Below, piece after piece: positions 1 to 7,936 of a stretch of DNA of 64,000 nucleotides. Source of the DNA: Candidatus Gastranaerophilales bacterium (GTDB lineage Bacteria; Cyanobacteriota; Vampirovibrionia; Gastranaerophilales; Gastranaerophilaceae); the NCBI GenBank assembly GCA_944323475.1, contig CALUSQ010000003.1:79113-143112 (forward strand), in the 5' to 3' direction. A program made the translations under genes and the position numbers. The notes beneath the pieces were generated by a model that ran no database searches, was not told the origin of the DNA, and worked only from the letters and a program-made list of their open reading frames with translations. How positions within the stretch are numbered: the first letter of the stretch is position 1; every line of letters starts with the position of its first letter.

Positions 1-6
1 TATAAT
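1..6 (+). promoter_or_regulatory. -10-like hexamer upstream of the lytic transglycosylase gene
   Basis: The window opens with a consensus TATAAT, 24 bases before the first start codon. A matching -35 box would lie outside the window, so this is only a half-site. Confidence 0.4.
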
Positions 7-30
7 TTTAAAATCGGACAGAACTGGATT

Positions 31-2073
31 ATGGATCGTAATAAAAAAATAAAATTTATTGTTATAGTAGCAGCATTTGCAACACTTATTTTGATAGTTT
101 TAGCAAATATCTTTCAAATGACACAAGTTTCAGAAAAAGATTTTAAAACATATCGACAAGGGCTAACATATTTAAACGCAAAAGACTTTGAAAATGCATA
201 TTACAATTTTTCAAACGTTTCAAAAAATTCTGCTATTTATGAAATTGCACTTTTAAGGCAAGGCCTTTGCGCAGATGATTTAAATGACTACGATACAGCA
301 ATTAAAAAATACAGATTATTTATTGAAAAATATCCGGACTCAATGTTCATACAAAAAGCATATTATGCATTGGCTCAAAATTATTTTAGAGCAAAAGATT
401 ACAACAAAGCAGAAAAAACTTTTCACAGCATAAGAAAATTGTTCAAAGACAGCGAGTACACAATCGCATCTAACTATTACTTGGGAGTTATATATAAAGA
501 AAAAGCTATTGAAAAAGAAAAAAATCAAAAAGATGATAAAGATATTTTGCCGCTAAAACAAAAAGCAAAAATATATTTTGCAGAATACTTAAAATCTGCA
601 CCAAATGGCAGACTGGCAAAGAATTGTGCTGATGAAATGCAAAAATTAGAAATTCCTTTTAACCAACGAGATTACTATCTTTTAGGAAGAATGCTTTTCA
701 AAAACGGTTTGTATAAACCTGCATATGACAATTTTAACAAATCATATATGTCATCTAGCTGGGGATATTTAGGGGAAATATATAAAAAACAAGGTGATTA
801 TAAAAAATATAGAGAAATTTTTGAACATAATTACCCGCTTTATTCTAAAAATTGTGAAACAGAAGAACTCTATACCTTCTTACAAAATTATGCTCAAAGC
901 TATCCTCAAGGAGCAAAAGCTGGATGGTACAAACTTTTAGATTTAGCAAAAAATAATGCTCAAGGCATAGATTATATTCTTTACATGCTAACAAAATATG
1001 AAACAGAAAGTACAAAAGAAGTATTGTATTCAAAAATATATAAAGAATTTCCTAAAGGACAATTTGCTGCAGATGCATTAGCAAATGTTTTTTGGAGCAA
1101 ATACACAAAAAAACAATACGATGAAGCTTTTTCTTTAGGATTAATTCATTTAAAAGAATACCAAAATACAATATCCGCTCCTAAAGTTGTATTCTGGATG
1201 GGCAAGCTGGCACAAAGACAAGGCAACTATACAGAAGCAAAAGGCTTTTATCAAAGAATAATAGACAACTATCCTGATGATTATTATGCCTACAGAGCAA
1301 GTAAACATTTGAACTATTCTTATAATAATGGCTGGAAAACAAAGTCCTCTCATCGTTTGAGCGAAAAACAACAAATTATAAAATTTCCAATAAAACATAC
1401 ATCTATTATTTATGACAATATTTCACTGATAGATGCAATATTAAAACTTAATGATTACAAGCTTTTGGGTGAAATTGATAAAGAAAACAAAGCAATACAA
1501 AGCTGGATAAATTATAAAGAAGGTAAAATCACAACAGCAGCATATCTTGCAAGAGATGCTATTTCTGAAATGTCAAAAAAACCTGATTTTTCTGACAGCA
1601 TATACAAGCTGGCTTATCCTTTGCAATATCAAAAAATAATTAATGAACAATCAAAACAATATAGACTTGATCCTTATCTTGTAAGCGCACTTATCAGAGA
1701 AGAAAGCTATTTTAATCCTAAAGCAGGAAGCTCAGCAGGAGCAAGAGGTCTCATGCAACTTATGCCAGGCACTGCTTTCTACATAGCAAACAAAAACGGT
1801 ATTTATTATGCAGGAGCAGATTCCTTATATGACCCTAAAAAAAATATAGAACTTGGCTGTGCTTATTTGGATTATGCAAAAGAACGACTCCACGAAAATG
1901 ATATGCTAGCTGTTGCATCATACAACGGCGGTCCAAACGCTGTAAGACAATGGAAAAACTCCCTTGAATACAAAAATTTTGATGAGTTTATTGAAAATAT
2001 TCCTTATCCGGAAACAAGAGATTACATAAAAAAAGTTTATAGAAGCTATTGGGTTTATATAAATATCTACTAA
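31..2073 (+). CDS. slt: Soluble lytic murein transglycosylase with TPR-like N-terminal region
   Basis: Predicted to cleave the MurNAc-GlcNAc bond of peptidoglycan non-hydrolytically, leaving 1,6-anhydro ends. Residues 8-28 form an uncharged N-terminal segment that acts as signal or membrane anchor. Residues about 35-520 are helical, TPR-like repeats (recurrent Y/A/F patterns such as KDYNKAEKTF), as in the superhelical region of Slt70. The SLT catalytic domain covers about 535-675: ALIREESYF carries the catalytic glutamate near residue 557, followed by GLMQLMPGTA near 573 and ASYNGGP near 628. The length, 680 residues, is typical of the Slt70 class. The gene stands alone, 55 bases ahead of an ABC ATPase gene on the same strand. 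Family assignment is firm; the physiological role (turnover or recycling) is inferred. Confidence 0.93.
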   Translation: MDRNKKIKFIVIVAAFATLILIVLANIFQMTQVSEKDFKTYRQGLTYLNAKDFENAYYNFSNVSKNSAIYEIALLRQGLCADDLNDYDTAIKKYRLFIEKYPDSMFIQKAYYALAQNYFRAKDYNKAEKTFHSIRKLFKDSEYTIASNYYLGVIYKEKAIEKEKNQKDDKDILPLKQKAKIYFAEYLKSAPNGRLAKNCADEMQKLEIPFNQRDYYLLGRMLFKNGLYKPAYDNFNKSYMSSSWGYLGEIYKKQGDYKKYREIFEHNYPLYSKNCETEELYTFLQNYAQSYPQGAKAGWYKLLDLAKNNAQGIDYILYMLTKYETESTKEVLYSKIYKEFPKGQFAADALANVFWSKYTKKQYDEAFSLGLIHLKEYQNTISAPKVVFWMGKLAQRQGNYTEAKGFYQRIIDNYPDDYYAYRASKHLNYSYNNGWKTKSSHRLSEKQQIIKFPIKHTSIIYDNISLIDAILKLNDYKLLGEIDKENKAIQSWINYKEGKITTAAYLARDAISEMSKKPDFSDSIYKLAYPLQYQKIINEQSKQYRLDPYLVSALIREESYFNPKAGSSAGARGLMQLMPGTAFYIANKNGIYYAGADSLYDPKKNIELGCAYLDYAKERLHENDMLAVASYNGGPNAVRQWKNSLEYKNFDEFIENIPYPETRDYIKKVYRSYWVYINIY

Positions 2074-2112
2074 AAAACTTAATCGAAAGAATATATTATT
2101 TCCTAAAAAAAA

Positions 2113-2129
2113 AAGATATAATATCTTTA
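2113..2129 (+). promoter_or_regulatory. Palindrome containing a -10-like TATAAT directly before the ABC ATPase start
   Basis: AAAGATAT-A-ATATCTTT is a perfect 8-bp-arm palindrome that runs into the ATG at 2129. It contains TATAAT at 2117-2122, and no Shine-Dalgarno sequence lies between it and the start. It could be an operator, a -10 box for a nearly leaderless message, or both. No good -35 box was seen. Confidence 0.35.
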
Positions 2130-3091
2130 TGGAAAAACTTTTAGAAATTAAAGATTTAAACATGTACTACCCTATTAGTGCTGATACCAGTTTTGGCGGC
2201 AGCAAAAGTTTTTTGCGTGCCCTCAACAACATAAACCTTGATATAAATAAAGGTGAAATTTTAGGTCTTGTTGGTGAATCCGGTTGTGGAAAATCTACCT
2301 TAGGAAAATCTATATTAAAACTCATTGAACCTAAAGGAAAAGTTTTTTATGAAGGTAAGAACATATTGGATTTTAATTCAAAACAACTAAAAACTTTTAG
2401 AAAAAAAGCTCAAATGATTTTTCAAAATCCATATGCAAGTCTTGACCCAAGAATGACAATTTTCTCGATTTTAAGAGAGCCTCTTGTTGTTCACGGTATA
2501 AGAAACAAACAAGAGATAAAAAAACGTATTTCAGAAATTTTTAATCTTGTCGGAATGAATGAAGAAGATTTAAAAAGATATCCGCATGAATTTTCAGGAG
2601 GCCAAAGACAGCGAATAGCAATCGCAAGAGCTTTAATTTTAAAACCTGATTTTTTGGTTGCAGATGAACCTGTATCAGCTTTGGATGTAAGTATCCAAGC
2701 CCAAATAATCACACTTTTGAAAGATTTAAAAGAAAAACTCAATCTTACAATTTTGTTCATTTCACATGATCTTGGTGTAGTAAAATATCTTTCTGACAGA
2801 ATTGCTGTTATGTATCTTGGCGATATCATAGAACTTTCTGATACAAACAGTTTGTTTACAAAAACAAAACACCCTTATACAAAAGCGCTAATATCAGCAG
2901 TACCATCTATACATGAAAAAACCTTAAAAGAAATAAAACTTGAAGGAGACCTTCCGTCGCCCAAAAATCCGCCCAAAGCATGCAAATTTCATACAAGATG
3001 TTCTGAATGCATGGAAATATGTGCTAAAAAAGAGCCCGAAATCATCAAAATTTCAGACTCTCATTATGTAAAATGTCATTTGTATGATTAA
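2129..3091 (+). CDS. Oligopeptide/dipeptide ABC transporter ATP-binding subunit (OppF/DppF type)
   Basis: Cytoplasmic ATPase that would energise peptide or nickel import through a membrane permease pair. Visible motifs are Walker A GESGCGKST (about 49-57), the signature FSGGQRQR (about 154-161), Walker B LVADEP (about 175-180) and the switch histidine in ISHDLG. The C-terminal oligopeptide/dipeptide extension (about 235-320) holds the usual conserved cysteines (KACKFHTRC, ECMEIC). The length of 320 residues fits the OppF family. No permease, OppD or binding-protein gene lies beside it in the window, so its partners must be encoded elsewhere. It converges on the next gene with a gap of only 2 bases. 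No Shine-Dalgarno sequence is apparent. Confidence 0.92.
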   Translation: MEKLLEIKDLNMYYPISADTSFGGSKSFLRALNNINLDINKGEILGLVGESGCGKSTLGKSILKLIEPKGKVFYEGKNILDFNSKQLKTFRKKAQMIFQNPYASLDPRMTIFSILREPLVVHGIRNKQEIKKRISEIFNLVGMNEEDLKRYPHEFSGGQRQRIAIARALILKPDFLVADEPVSALDVSIQAQIITLLKDLKEKLNLTILFISHDLGVVKYLSDRIAVMYLGDIIELSDTNSLFTKTKHPYTKALISAVPSIHEKTLKEIKLEGDLPSPKNPPKACKFHTRCSECMEICAKKEPEIIKISDSHYVKCHLYD

Positions 3092-3093
3092 TT

Positions 3094-3567
3094 TTATTTT
3101 GCGTATTTAAGAAACTTTTGCTGTTTTGTATACATCATTTCTTCTTTAATTTTCAGTTTTCCATTTGCATCAGGTCCAATTACAAAATGTGCAGGGATTT
3201 TGTAGTCACTTGTAGAAGGTTGTCTTAAACAAGTAATTTTGTAATCATTACCCTGTTTTGTAATTTTTCTCTCTGTATAGTAATTTTTATATTTATTTAT
3301 CTTAGCAAGATTAGCACCTATTCTCATTTGATTAAAATATTGTTTTGTATTTGCAGTAACTGTAGCAGTAGTACCATCAGGCTTCATCACTACTCTGATA
3401 ATTTTTGCATCAGGAAGATAATAATTTGTAATAGTTTCACTGTATGTATTTGCAGCATTTACATAATTATTAAAAAAAGCCAATACTTCTTGTGGTGTTG
3501 CTGCACTTACAGCCAAACCTGCTGAAGATATAATAAGTGCAAAAATCACTGATAAAAGTTTTTTCAT
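3094..3567 (-). CDS. Secreted protein of unknown function
   Basis: I do not recognise this family. The start is placed at 3567, not at the in-frame ATG at 3591, because a strong AGAAGGAGA ribosome-binding site (about 3580-3588) lies between the two. The protein then begins MKKLLSVIF with a clear signal peptide (hydrophobic about 4-22, small residues at SAAT), so it is exported. The mature part, about 135 residues, is basic and mixes helix and strand, with a run of Y/K residues (KINKYKNYYTERK). Its overall pattern (NNYVNAANTYSETITNYY, then DAKIIRVV) loosely resembles small NTF2/SnoaL-like exported proteins, but this is weak. A terminator separates it from the upstream gene. Confidence 0.8.
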   Translation of the reverse strand: MKKLLSVIFALIISSAGLAVSAATPQEVLAFFNNYVNAANTYSETITNYYLPDAKIIRVVMKPDGTTATVTANTKQYFNQMRIGANLAKINKYKNYYTERKITKQGNDYKITCLRQPSTSDYKIPAHFVIGPDANGKLKIKEEMMYTKQQKFLKYAK

Positions 3568-3669
3568 ATTAAAAAAGTCTCCTTCTCTCATATCACTATT
3601 TAGTACACATATTATACAACGAAAAAACCTCCAAAAAGTTCATAAAAAATTGAATATTTTACAAAACAA

Positions 3670-3714
3670 AATCAGAGCTTAGATAAAAAATAAAATTTTG
3701 CCTAAACTCTGATT
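3670..3714 (-). terminator. Rho-independent terminator after the 3734-4855 gene
   Basis: Inverted repeat AATCAGAG-TTTAG / CTTAG-CTCTGATT around an AT-rich loop. On the minus strand it is followed by a T-rich run and lies 20 bases beyond the stop codon of the gene at 3734. Confidence 0.7.
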
Positions 3715-3733
3715 ATAAATTTTATTATAAGTA

Positions 3734-4855
3734 TTACCAAGCAACAGGTAATTCACGCATTGTAACTTCTTTTATTACAGGTTTTTTAGTCATATCACCA
3801 ACATATGTTGTTTTAGCTATATATTTCCCTGTATAAAATCCAAATTCATCTTTTAATGCACGATAAACTGTTTTTTCATTTCCCATAACTAAAGAAGCTT
3901 TTATAAGTTTATAATTTCCTGTAATTGAATCCAATAAATGTTCATTTCTAATTATTTTTTTAACACCATCTTTATCATAACTTTCAATATTAATTTTTCT
4001 ATTTCCATTGATTATCATTTCACGCACATGATTATCTTCTGGAAATATACTCTTTTTATACACAAAATCACCATCTTTATTAAATCTTTGCAATGTTGTA
4101 ACTCTTACATCACTAACATCAGTAGAATTATGATATCTGGTAATTACTTCTTTAGAACCATCTGAATAAATTTGTTCAAATTGAGTTCCAGATTCACCCA
4201 TATATTCACCTTTTACATATTGAACTTTCGATTGAGAAACAATAGTTGGTTTTTGTGGTTGAACTTTTTTATTATTTACATGAGTCATTTTTTTCATAGA
4301 GCCAACAGGATATTCAACAAGCATGTCATCACCTGAAGTGTTTGTAAATGTTTTTACCGGTTTTCCTGTAATTGGATTATAAGATGTTCTTCTGATTGAA
4401 CCATCAAGAGTTGTTACATTAACTCTCAAAAGTTGCCCTGCTTCATTATATTCTTTAACCATAACAGCGCCATTTTGATTAACTTTACGAACTTCTTTAT
4501 GTCCGTTTGGTAAAATCCTTTCTGCTGACTTTGGTGCTTTTGCTTTTTGAATAGCAACCGAAGCTTCTGATTTTGCTTTTTCAACAGCTTCAGCAGCATC
4601 TTTTTTAGTTGAAAGTATCACAGCATCTTTTTTTGAAGTTATTTCAGCTATTTCTTGAGCTGTTTTACCTCTTAATACATCCATTTCTTGTTGAACTTTG
4701 CCAATTGCTTCATCTGCCAGCTCTGACATTTTTTTAACTACAGCTGAAATAGCTTCTTGCGCACTTTCTTTTGAAACGCCACCTAAAGCTTTGCTTTTTA
4801 GGGCATTATATGCATTTTTTGTAACATTTGAAATTTGTTCAGGATTAATTGCCAT
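3734..4855 (-). CDS. Protein of unknown function: alanine-rich coiled coil plus YD/MORN-like strand repeats
   Basis: No recognised family. Residues about 1-110 are rich in Ala, Lys, Glu and Ser with heptad-like spacing (VEKAKSEASVAIQKAKA), predicting a coiled coil. Residues about 110-370 are beta-rich and contain loosely repeated units of the form 'PNGHKEVRKVNQNG', 'YSDGSKEVITRY' and 'YDKDGVKKIIRN', reminiscent of YD or MORN-type repeats. There is no signal peptide and no membrane segment. Related short units (YPDGKEKVIK, YKPDGTLKK) appear in the proteins at 60986 and 13264, so this may be a lineage-specific module. The ribosome-binding site AAAGGAAGC precedes the start at 4855. The gene is monocistronic, with terminators on both sides. 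Confidence 0.8.
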   Translation of the reverse strand: MAINPEQISNVTKNAYNALKSKALGGVSKESAQEAISAVVKKMSELADEAIGKVQQEMDVLRGKTAQEIAEITSKKDAVILSTKKDAAEAVEKAKSEASVAIQKAKAPKSAERILPNGHKEVRKVNQNGAVMVKEYNEAGQLLRVNVTTLDGSIRRTSYNPITGKPVKTFTNTSGDDMLVEYPVGSMKKMTHVNNKKVQPQKPTIVSQSKVQYVKGEYMGESGTQFEQIYSDGSKEVITRYHNSTDVSDVRVTTLQRFNKDGDFVYKKSIFPEDNHVREMIINGNRKINIESYDKDGVKKIIRNEHLLDSITGNYKLIKASLVMGNEKTVYRALKDEFGFYTGKYIAKTTYVGDMTKKPVIKEVTMRELPVAW

Positions 4856-4950
4856 AATTATTTGCTTCCTTTTTTGTACCTATAAGTCATATAAGCTCAG
4901 TAAAAAATTTTATTGCCACTTTACAAAATTTTTTCTTAATTTTTGTTAAC

Positions 4951-4979
4951 AAAAAAGACCGCAAAAGCGGTCTTTTTTT
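4951..4979 (-). terminator. Strong terminator after the M48 protease gene
   Basis: Perfect hairpin AAAAAAGACCGC-AAAA-GCGGTCTTTTTT, 18 bases beyond the protease stop codon. It is symmetrical and could work on either strand. Confidence 0.9.
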
Positions 4980-4996
4980 AATTATAAAAAAATTAA

Positions 4997-5854
4997 TTAA
5001 TAACTTGTTGTTTGCAATAAACTATATGCTGCACTCCATGGGTTAGCAGATTTCGCCATATTTCTTTGTCTTTTTAACTTATCTTTTTGCAATTTTTCTT
5101 GTTCTTTTTTTGCTTTTTCTAGTTTTTTAGAGTCAGCATTTCTAATTTTTAGATTTGCATAAATCAAATTCAGTGCAGATTGATATGAATCAGTTTTATA
5201 ATTTGCTTTAACTTGTGCTGGATAATTGTAATTAGCATAATCATAAATATTCATAATTCTTTCTTCACAAGAAAGATTTTCATCAAGAATCCCACCGGCT
5301 TGAGAAATATCTGACTTGTAAACAACAGAAATTAAAGCAAGCGGGTTATATTTTGCTGTCATCATTAAATCTACGGCTGTAATATCAGCTTCCTTTTCAT
5401 TATCTTTGTTTACTTTATTTGACGAAATAGTTTTTAAAAGACTAACTGTAGCTGAACCGTTTTCTGTCTTTGTATTTGGATTAAATGAAGAAATAACATT
5501 GTTTAAAACAGAAGATTTTGAATAATGTCCATTAACAAGATGACCAATTTCATGAGCAACTACAGCAGCAAGCTCATTATCATTCTCAACATATTTTAAA
5601 TCGCCGTTATAAATATAGACAATCTGTGTAGTATTGGTATTTGCTGCATTCATATTTTCATTATCAGTAACTTTAAATGTAACGGTAGTAGGCATTTTGT
5701 TAGCTTTGACAATATTTTGACCTATTGTATTAAGATGGCTTACATTTTTTGAATCAAACCAGTTTGTAGATGTATTATACGATGCAGCAAAAGCTGAACC
5801 GGATAAAAATGCACAAACAATACCTATCAGTACAAGTCCGATAACCTTTTTCAT
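4997..5854 (-). CDS. Secreted M48-family zinc metalloprotease
   Basis: Exported endopeptidase of the Ste24/HtpX/BepA superfamily. It has a signal peptide at residues 1-23 (ends SAFAAS). The zinc motif HEIGH lies at 101-105, and the third ligand is probably Glu155 in EKEADITAVDLM, the usual position in M48 proteins. Residues 235-265 are lysine/glutamine-rich and likely form a coiled coil. Unlike membrane HtpX it has no transmembrane segments after the signal, so it probably works in the periplasm on misfolded envelope proteins, as BepA/LoiP do. It lacks the TPR domain of BepA. A clear AAAAAGGAG ribosome-binding site precedes the ATG. It appears monocistronic. Confidence 0.9.
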   Translation of the reverse strand: MKKVIGLVLIGIVCAFLSGSAFAASYNTSTNWFDSKNVSHLNTIGQNIVKANKMPTTVTFKVTDNENMNAANTNTTQIVYIYNGDLKYVENDNELAAVVAHEIGHLVNGHYSKSSVLNNVISSFNPNTKTENGSATVSLLKTISSNKVNKDNEKEADITAVDLMMTAKYNPLALISVVYKSDISQAGGILDENLSCEERIMNIYDYANYNYPAQVKANYKTDSYQSALNLIYANLKIRNADSKKLEKAKKEQEKLQKDKLKRQRNMAKSANPWSAAYSLLQTTSY

Positions 5855-5943
5855 AAACTACTCCTTTTTAATCTAAAATCATTATTTTTTTATAAATAAC
5901 ACCAAAATTAACTAATATACTTTACCATAAGTTTTATAAAATA

Positions 5944-5960
5944 TTCTAATAAAATTAGAA
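5944..5960 (-). terminator. Possible weak terminator after queE
   Basis: AT-only hairpin TTCTAAT-AAA-ATTAGAA followed on the minus strand by a T-rich run, about 40 bases beyond the queE stop. It has no G/C-rich stem, so the call is tentative. Confidence 0.3.
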
Positions 5961-6000
5961 AAATGTGTTACAAAAAATCATAATTTTTTATAAAAAACCT

Positions 6001-6699
6001 TTATCTAATATCAAAAAATTTGTGAACTTGACCTATCAACCTCACATCAGAATATTTCTCAGTAAATTTATCAAAAATTTGTACTATTTTTTCATGAGAA
6101 ACAGCCACCCCATTTTTGAACATTTTTGGCTGTAAAATCAATGAAATACCGTATTGATTAGCAAGTTTTACACACTCATCTATTTCAAAACTTTTTATAT
6201 TATCATCAAATACTAACTTTGCAAAAACTTCTTTTTTAGCTTTTTCACAAACTTTTAAAAATTCATAATGATTTTTATATATATCACCTATTTTGGCACT
6301 GGAATCAATTTTAAAATCCATTGACACAATGTCAACATAATCTACAACTTTTTCTAAAGGTTTATATAAAGTTCCATTTGTTTCAAGATAAATTTTAATA
6401 TTAAAATTTACAGATTTTTTAAAAGCAGGTAAAAACTCTTTTAAAAATTCATATTGTATAAGAGGTTCACCACCGGTCAAACTAATAGAATGAATATGTT
6501 TTAAATCATACTCATTTAATTTTTCAATAAGTCCATCAACAGTATAATCTTCCCCTTTTTGATATTCAGTATCGCAATAATCACATAAAAGATTACATCC
6601 ACAAAATCTTATAAAAATCTGTCTGTATCCTATATATGGACCTTCTCCCTGTATTGAATCAAAAATTTCATTTATTTTTGCAATGTTTTTTTCAGTCAT
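6001..6699 (-). CDS. queE: 7-carboxy-7-deazaguanine synthase (radical SAM)
   Basis: Converts 6-carboxytetrahydropterin to 7-carboxy-7-deazaguanine, the ring-contracting step of queuosine biosynthesis. The N-terminus has the QueE signature DSIQGEGPYIGYRQIFIRF. The cluster-binding cysteines C35-x3-C39-x2-C42 are in CNLLCDYC and coordinate the 4Fe-4S cluster. SLTGGEPL (about 93-100) is the SAM-binding GGEP motif. At 232 residues it has family length. Its first 8 bases overlap the end of the DnaJ-like gene, so the two are co-transcribed and probably translationally coupled. No other queuosine genes are in the window. Confidence 0.93.
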   Translation of the reverse strand: MTEKNIAKINEIFDSIQGEGPYIGYRQIFIRFCGCNLLCDYCDTEYQKGEDYTVDGLIEKLNEYDLKHIHSISLTGGEPLIQYEFLKEFLPAFKKSVNFNIKIYLETNGTLYKPLEKVVDYVDIVSMDFKIDSSAKIGDIYKNHYEFLKVCEKAKKEVFAKLVFDDNIKSFEIDECVKLANQYGISLILQPKMFKNGVAVSHEKIVQIFDKFTEKYSDVRLIGQVHKFFDIR

Positions 6700-7831
6700 T
6701 AATTAAATTCTCCCTAATATTGTGAGAAGACAAATCCTTTAACTTTTCATAAAGTTTTATTTCTTCATATGTACTTTCTTTTGGTACTTCAATTTTAACA
6801 GTGACTATTTGATCACCTTTTGTTTTATTTTTTTCGTCATATACACCTTGTTCAGACAAACGAAATTTTTGCCCTGTAGAAGTATTTGGAGGTATTTTCA
6901 TAGAAACATTCCCACACAAAGTAGGCACTTCAATATTTGCCCCAAGTACAGCCTCAAAAGGTGTTATTGGGATTTCACAAAGCACATTTGCACCTTCATA
7001 TCTAAAGAAAGAACTTTCTTCAATTTCGATATAAAGGTACAGATCTCCGTCTCGTCCACCGTTGTAACCTTTATTGCCTTCATTTGCAATACGAATTTTT
7101 GCACCTTTTTTTATTCCCGCAGGTATTTTTACATTAAGTTTTTTATGTACGGAAATTTCTCCAGTACCTTTGCATAAAGGACATTTTGCACCATTTATAA
7201 AACGTCTGCCCTCACATTTTGGACAACGTTCCGTATGCAAAACATTAACTGTCCGATGTGTTCCCATAGCAGCTTCTGACATTTTTATGTTTACATTTAA
7301 ATTAATATCTTTGCCGTTTTCAGGTTTTTGTTTTTTAGTTTTATACTCTTTTTGTGTTGTTTTTTCTTTAGTTTTTGTTGATGAATTGCTAGTAAATAAA
7401 CCATCTAAAATATTCTCAAACACTTGAGAAAAAGAGCTTTTTTCTGCATGCTTGGATTTATTTTGAAAAGAACTTTCATAAGTACTTTTTTTATAATCAG
7501 TACTTGATTTTTCTTTTGTTGTTGTTTTTGAAGAACTTTCAGAATATGCTTTTTTAGCACTTTGTTCTCTTGTTTTTGATGTATAAGAGGCTTCTCTTCT
7601 TGTGTTAAACCCTTTTAAAATGTCGTATTGGCTTCGTTTATGTTCATCTGACAAAACTTCGTAAGCTTCAGTGATTTCTTTAAATCTAACTATACTTTCC
7701 TCAGAATTATCATTAACATCAGGATGCCAAATACGTGCTTGTTTACGATATGCAGCTTTAATTTTTACAACATCACAATCCGGCTCAATACCTAGAATTT
7801 TGTATAAATCTTTATGATAATATTCATTCAC
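6692..7831 (-). CDS. DnaJ/CbpA-like co-chaperone with a reduced zinc finger
   Basis: Hsp40 that would stimulate a DnaK-type chaperone. The J-domain is at residues 6-72, with the essential HPD at 36-38. A long Ser/Thr/Lys-rich low-complexity linker (about 76-170) replaces the Gly/Phe region. The C-terminal substrate-binding domain starts near 175 and contains only two CxxCxGxG-type motifs (CPKCEGRR at 204-211, CPLCKGTG at 218-225) instead of the four in classical DnaJ. It is thus intermediate between DnaJ (type I) and CbpA (type II). It starts the queE operon and overlaps queE by 8 bases. No strong ribosome-binding site was found, so the start is the natural first Met before YYHKDLYKILGI. Confidence 0.9.
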   Translation of the reverse strand: MNEYYHKDLYKILGIEPDCDVVKIKAAYRKQARIWHPDVNDNSEESIVRFKEITEAYEVLSDEHKRSQYDILKGFNTRREASYTSKTREQSAKKAYSESSSKTTTKEKSSTDYKKSTYESSFQNKSKHAEKSSFSQVFENILDGLFTSNSSTKTKEKTTQKEYKTKKQKPENGKDINLNVNIKMSEAAMGTHRTVNVLHTERCPKCEGRRFINGAKCPLCKGTGEISVHKKLNVKIPAGIKKGAKIRIANEGNKGYNGGRDGDLYLYIEIEESSFFRYEGANVLCEIPITPFEAVLGANIEVPTLCGNVSMKIPPNTSTGQKFRLSEQGVYDEKNKTKGDQIVTVKIEVPKESTYEEIKLYEKLKDLSSHNIRENLIND

Positions 7832-7936
7832 TGATTAGACCGTTTCTTTTTTTAGCTGCTTTTATAGTTTGATTAGACAAACTAATCTATAGTTACTAAT
7901 ATAACTATGTATTAGCAAAAATCAACTTGTACAAAG

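Noticed and set aside
6809..7427. Two overlapping plus-strand frames opposite the DnaJ-like gene
   Set aside because: Phe/Ile-rich, without ribosome-binding sites, and the minus strand encodes a clear J-domain protein.
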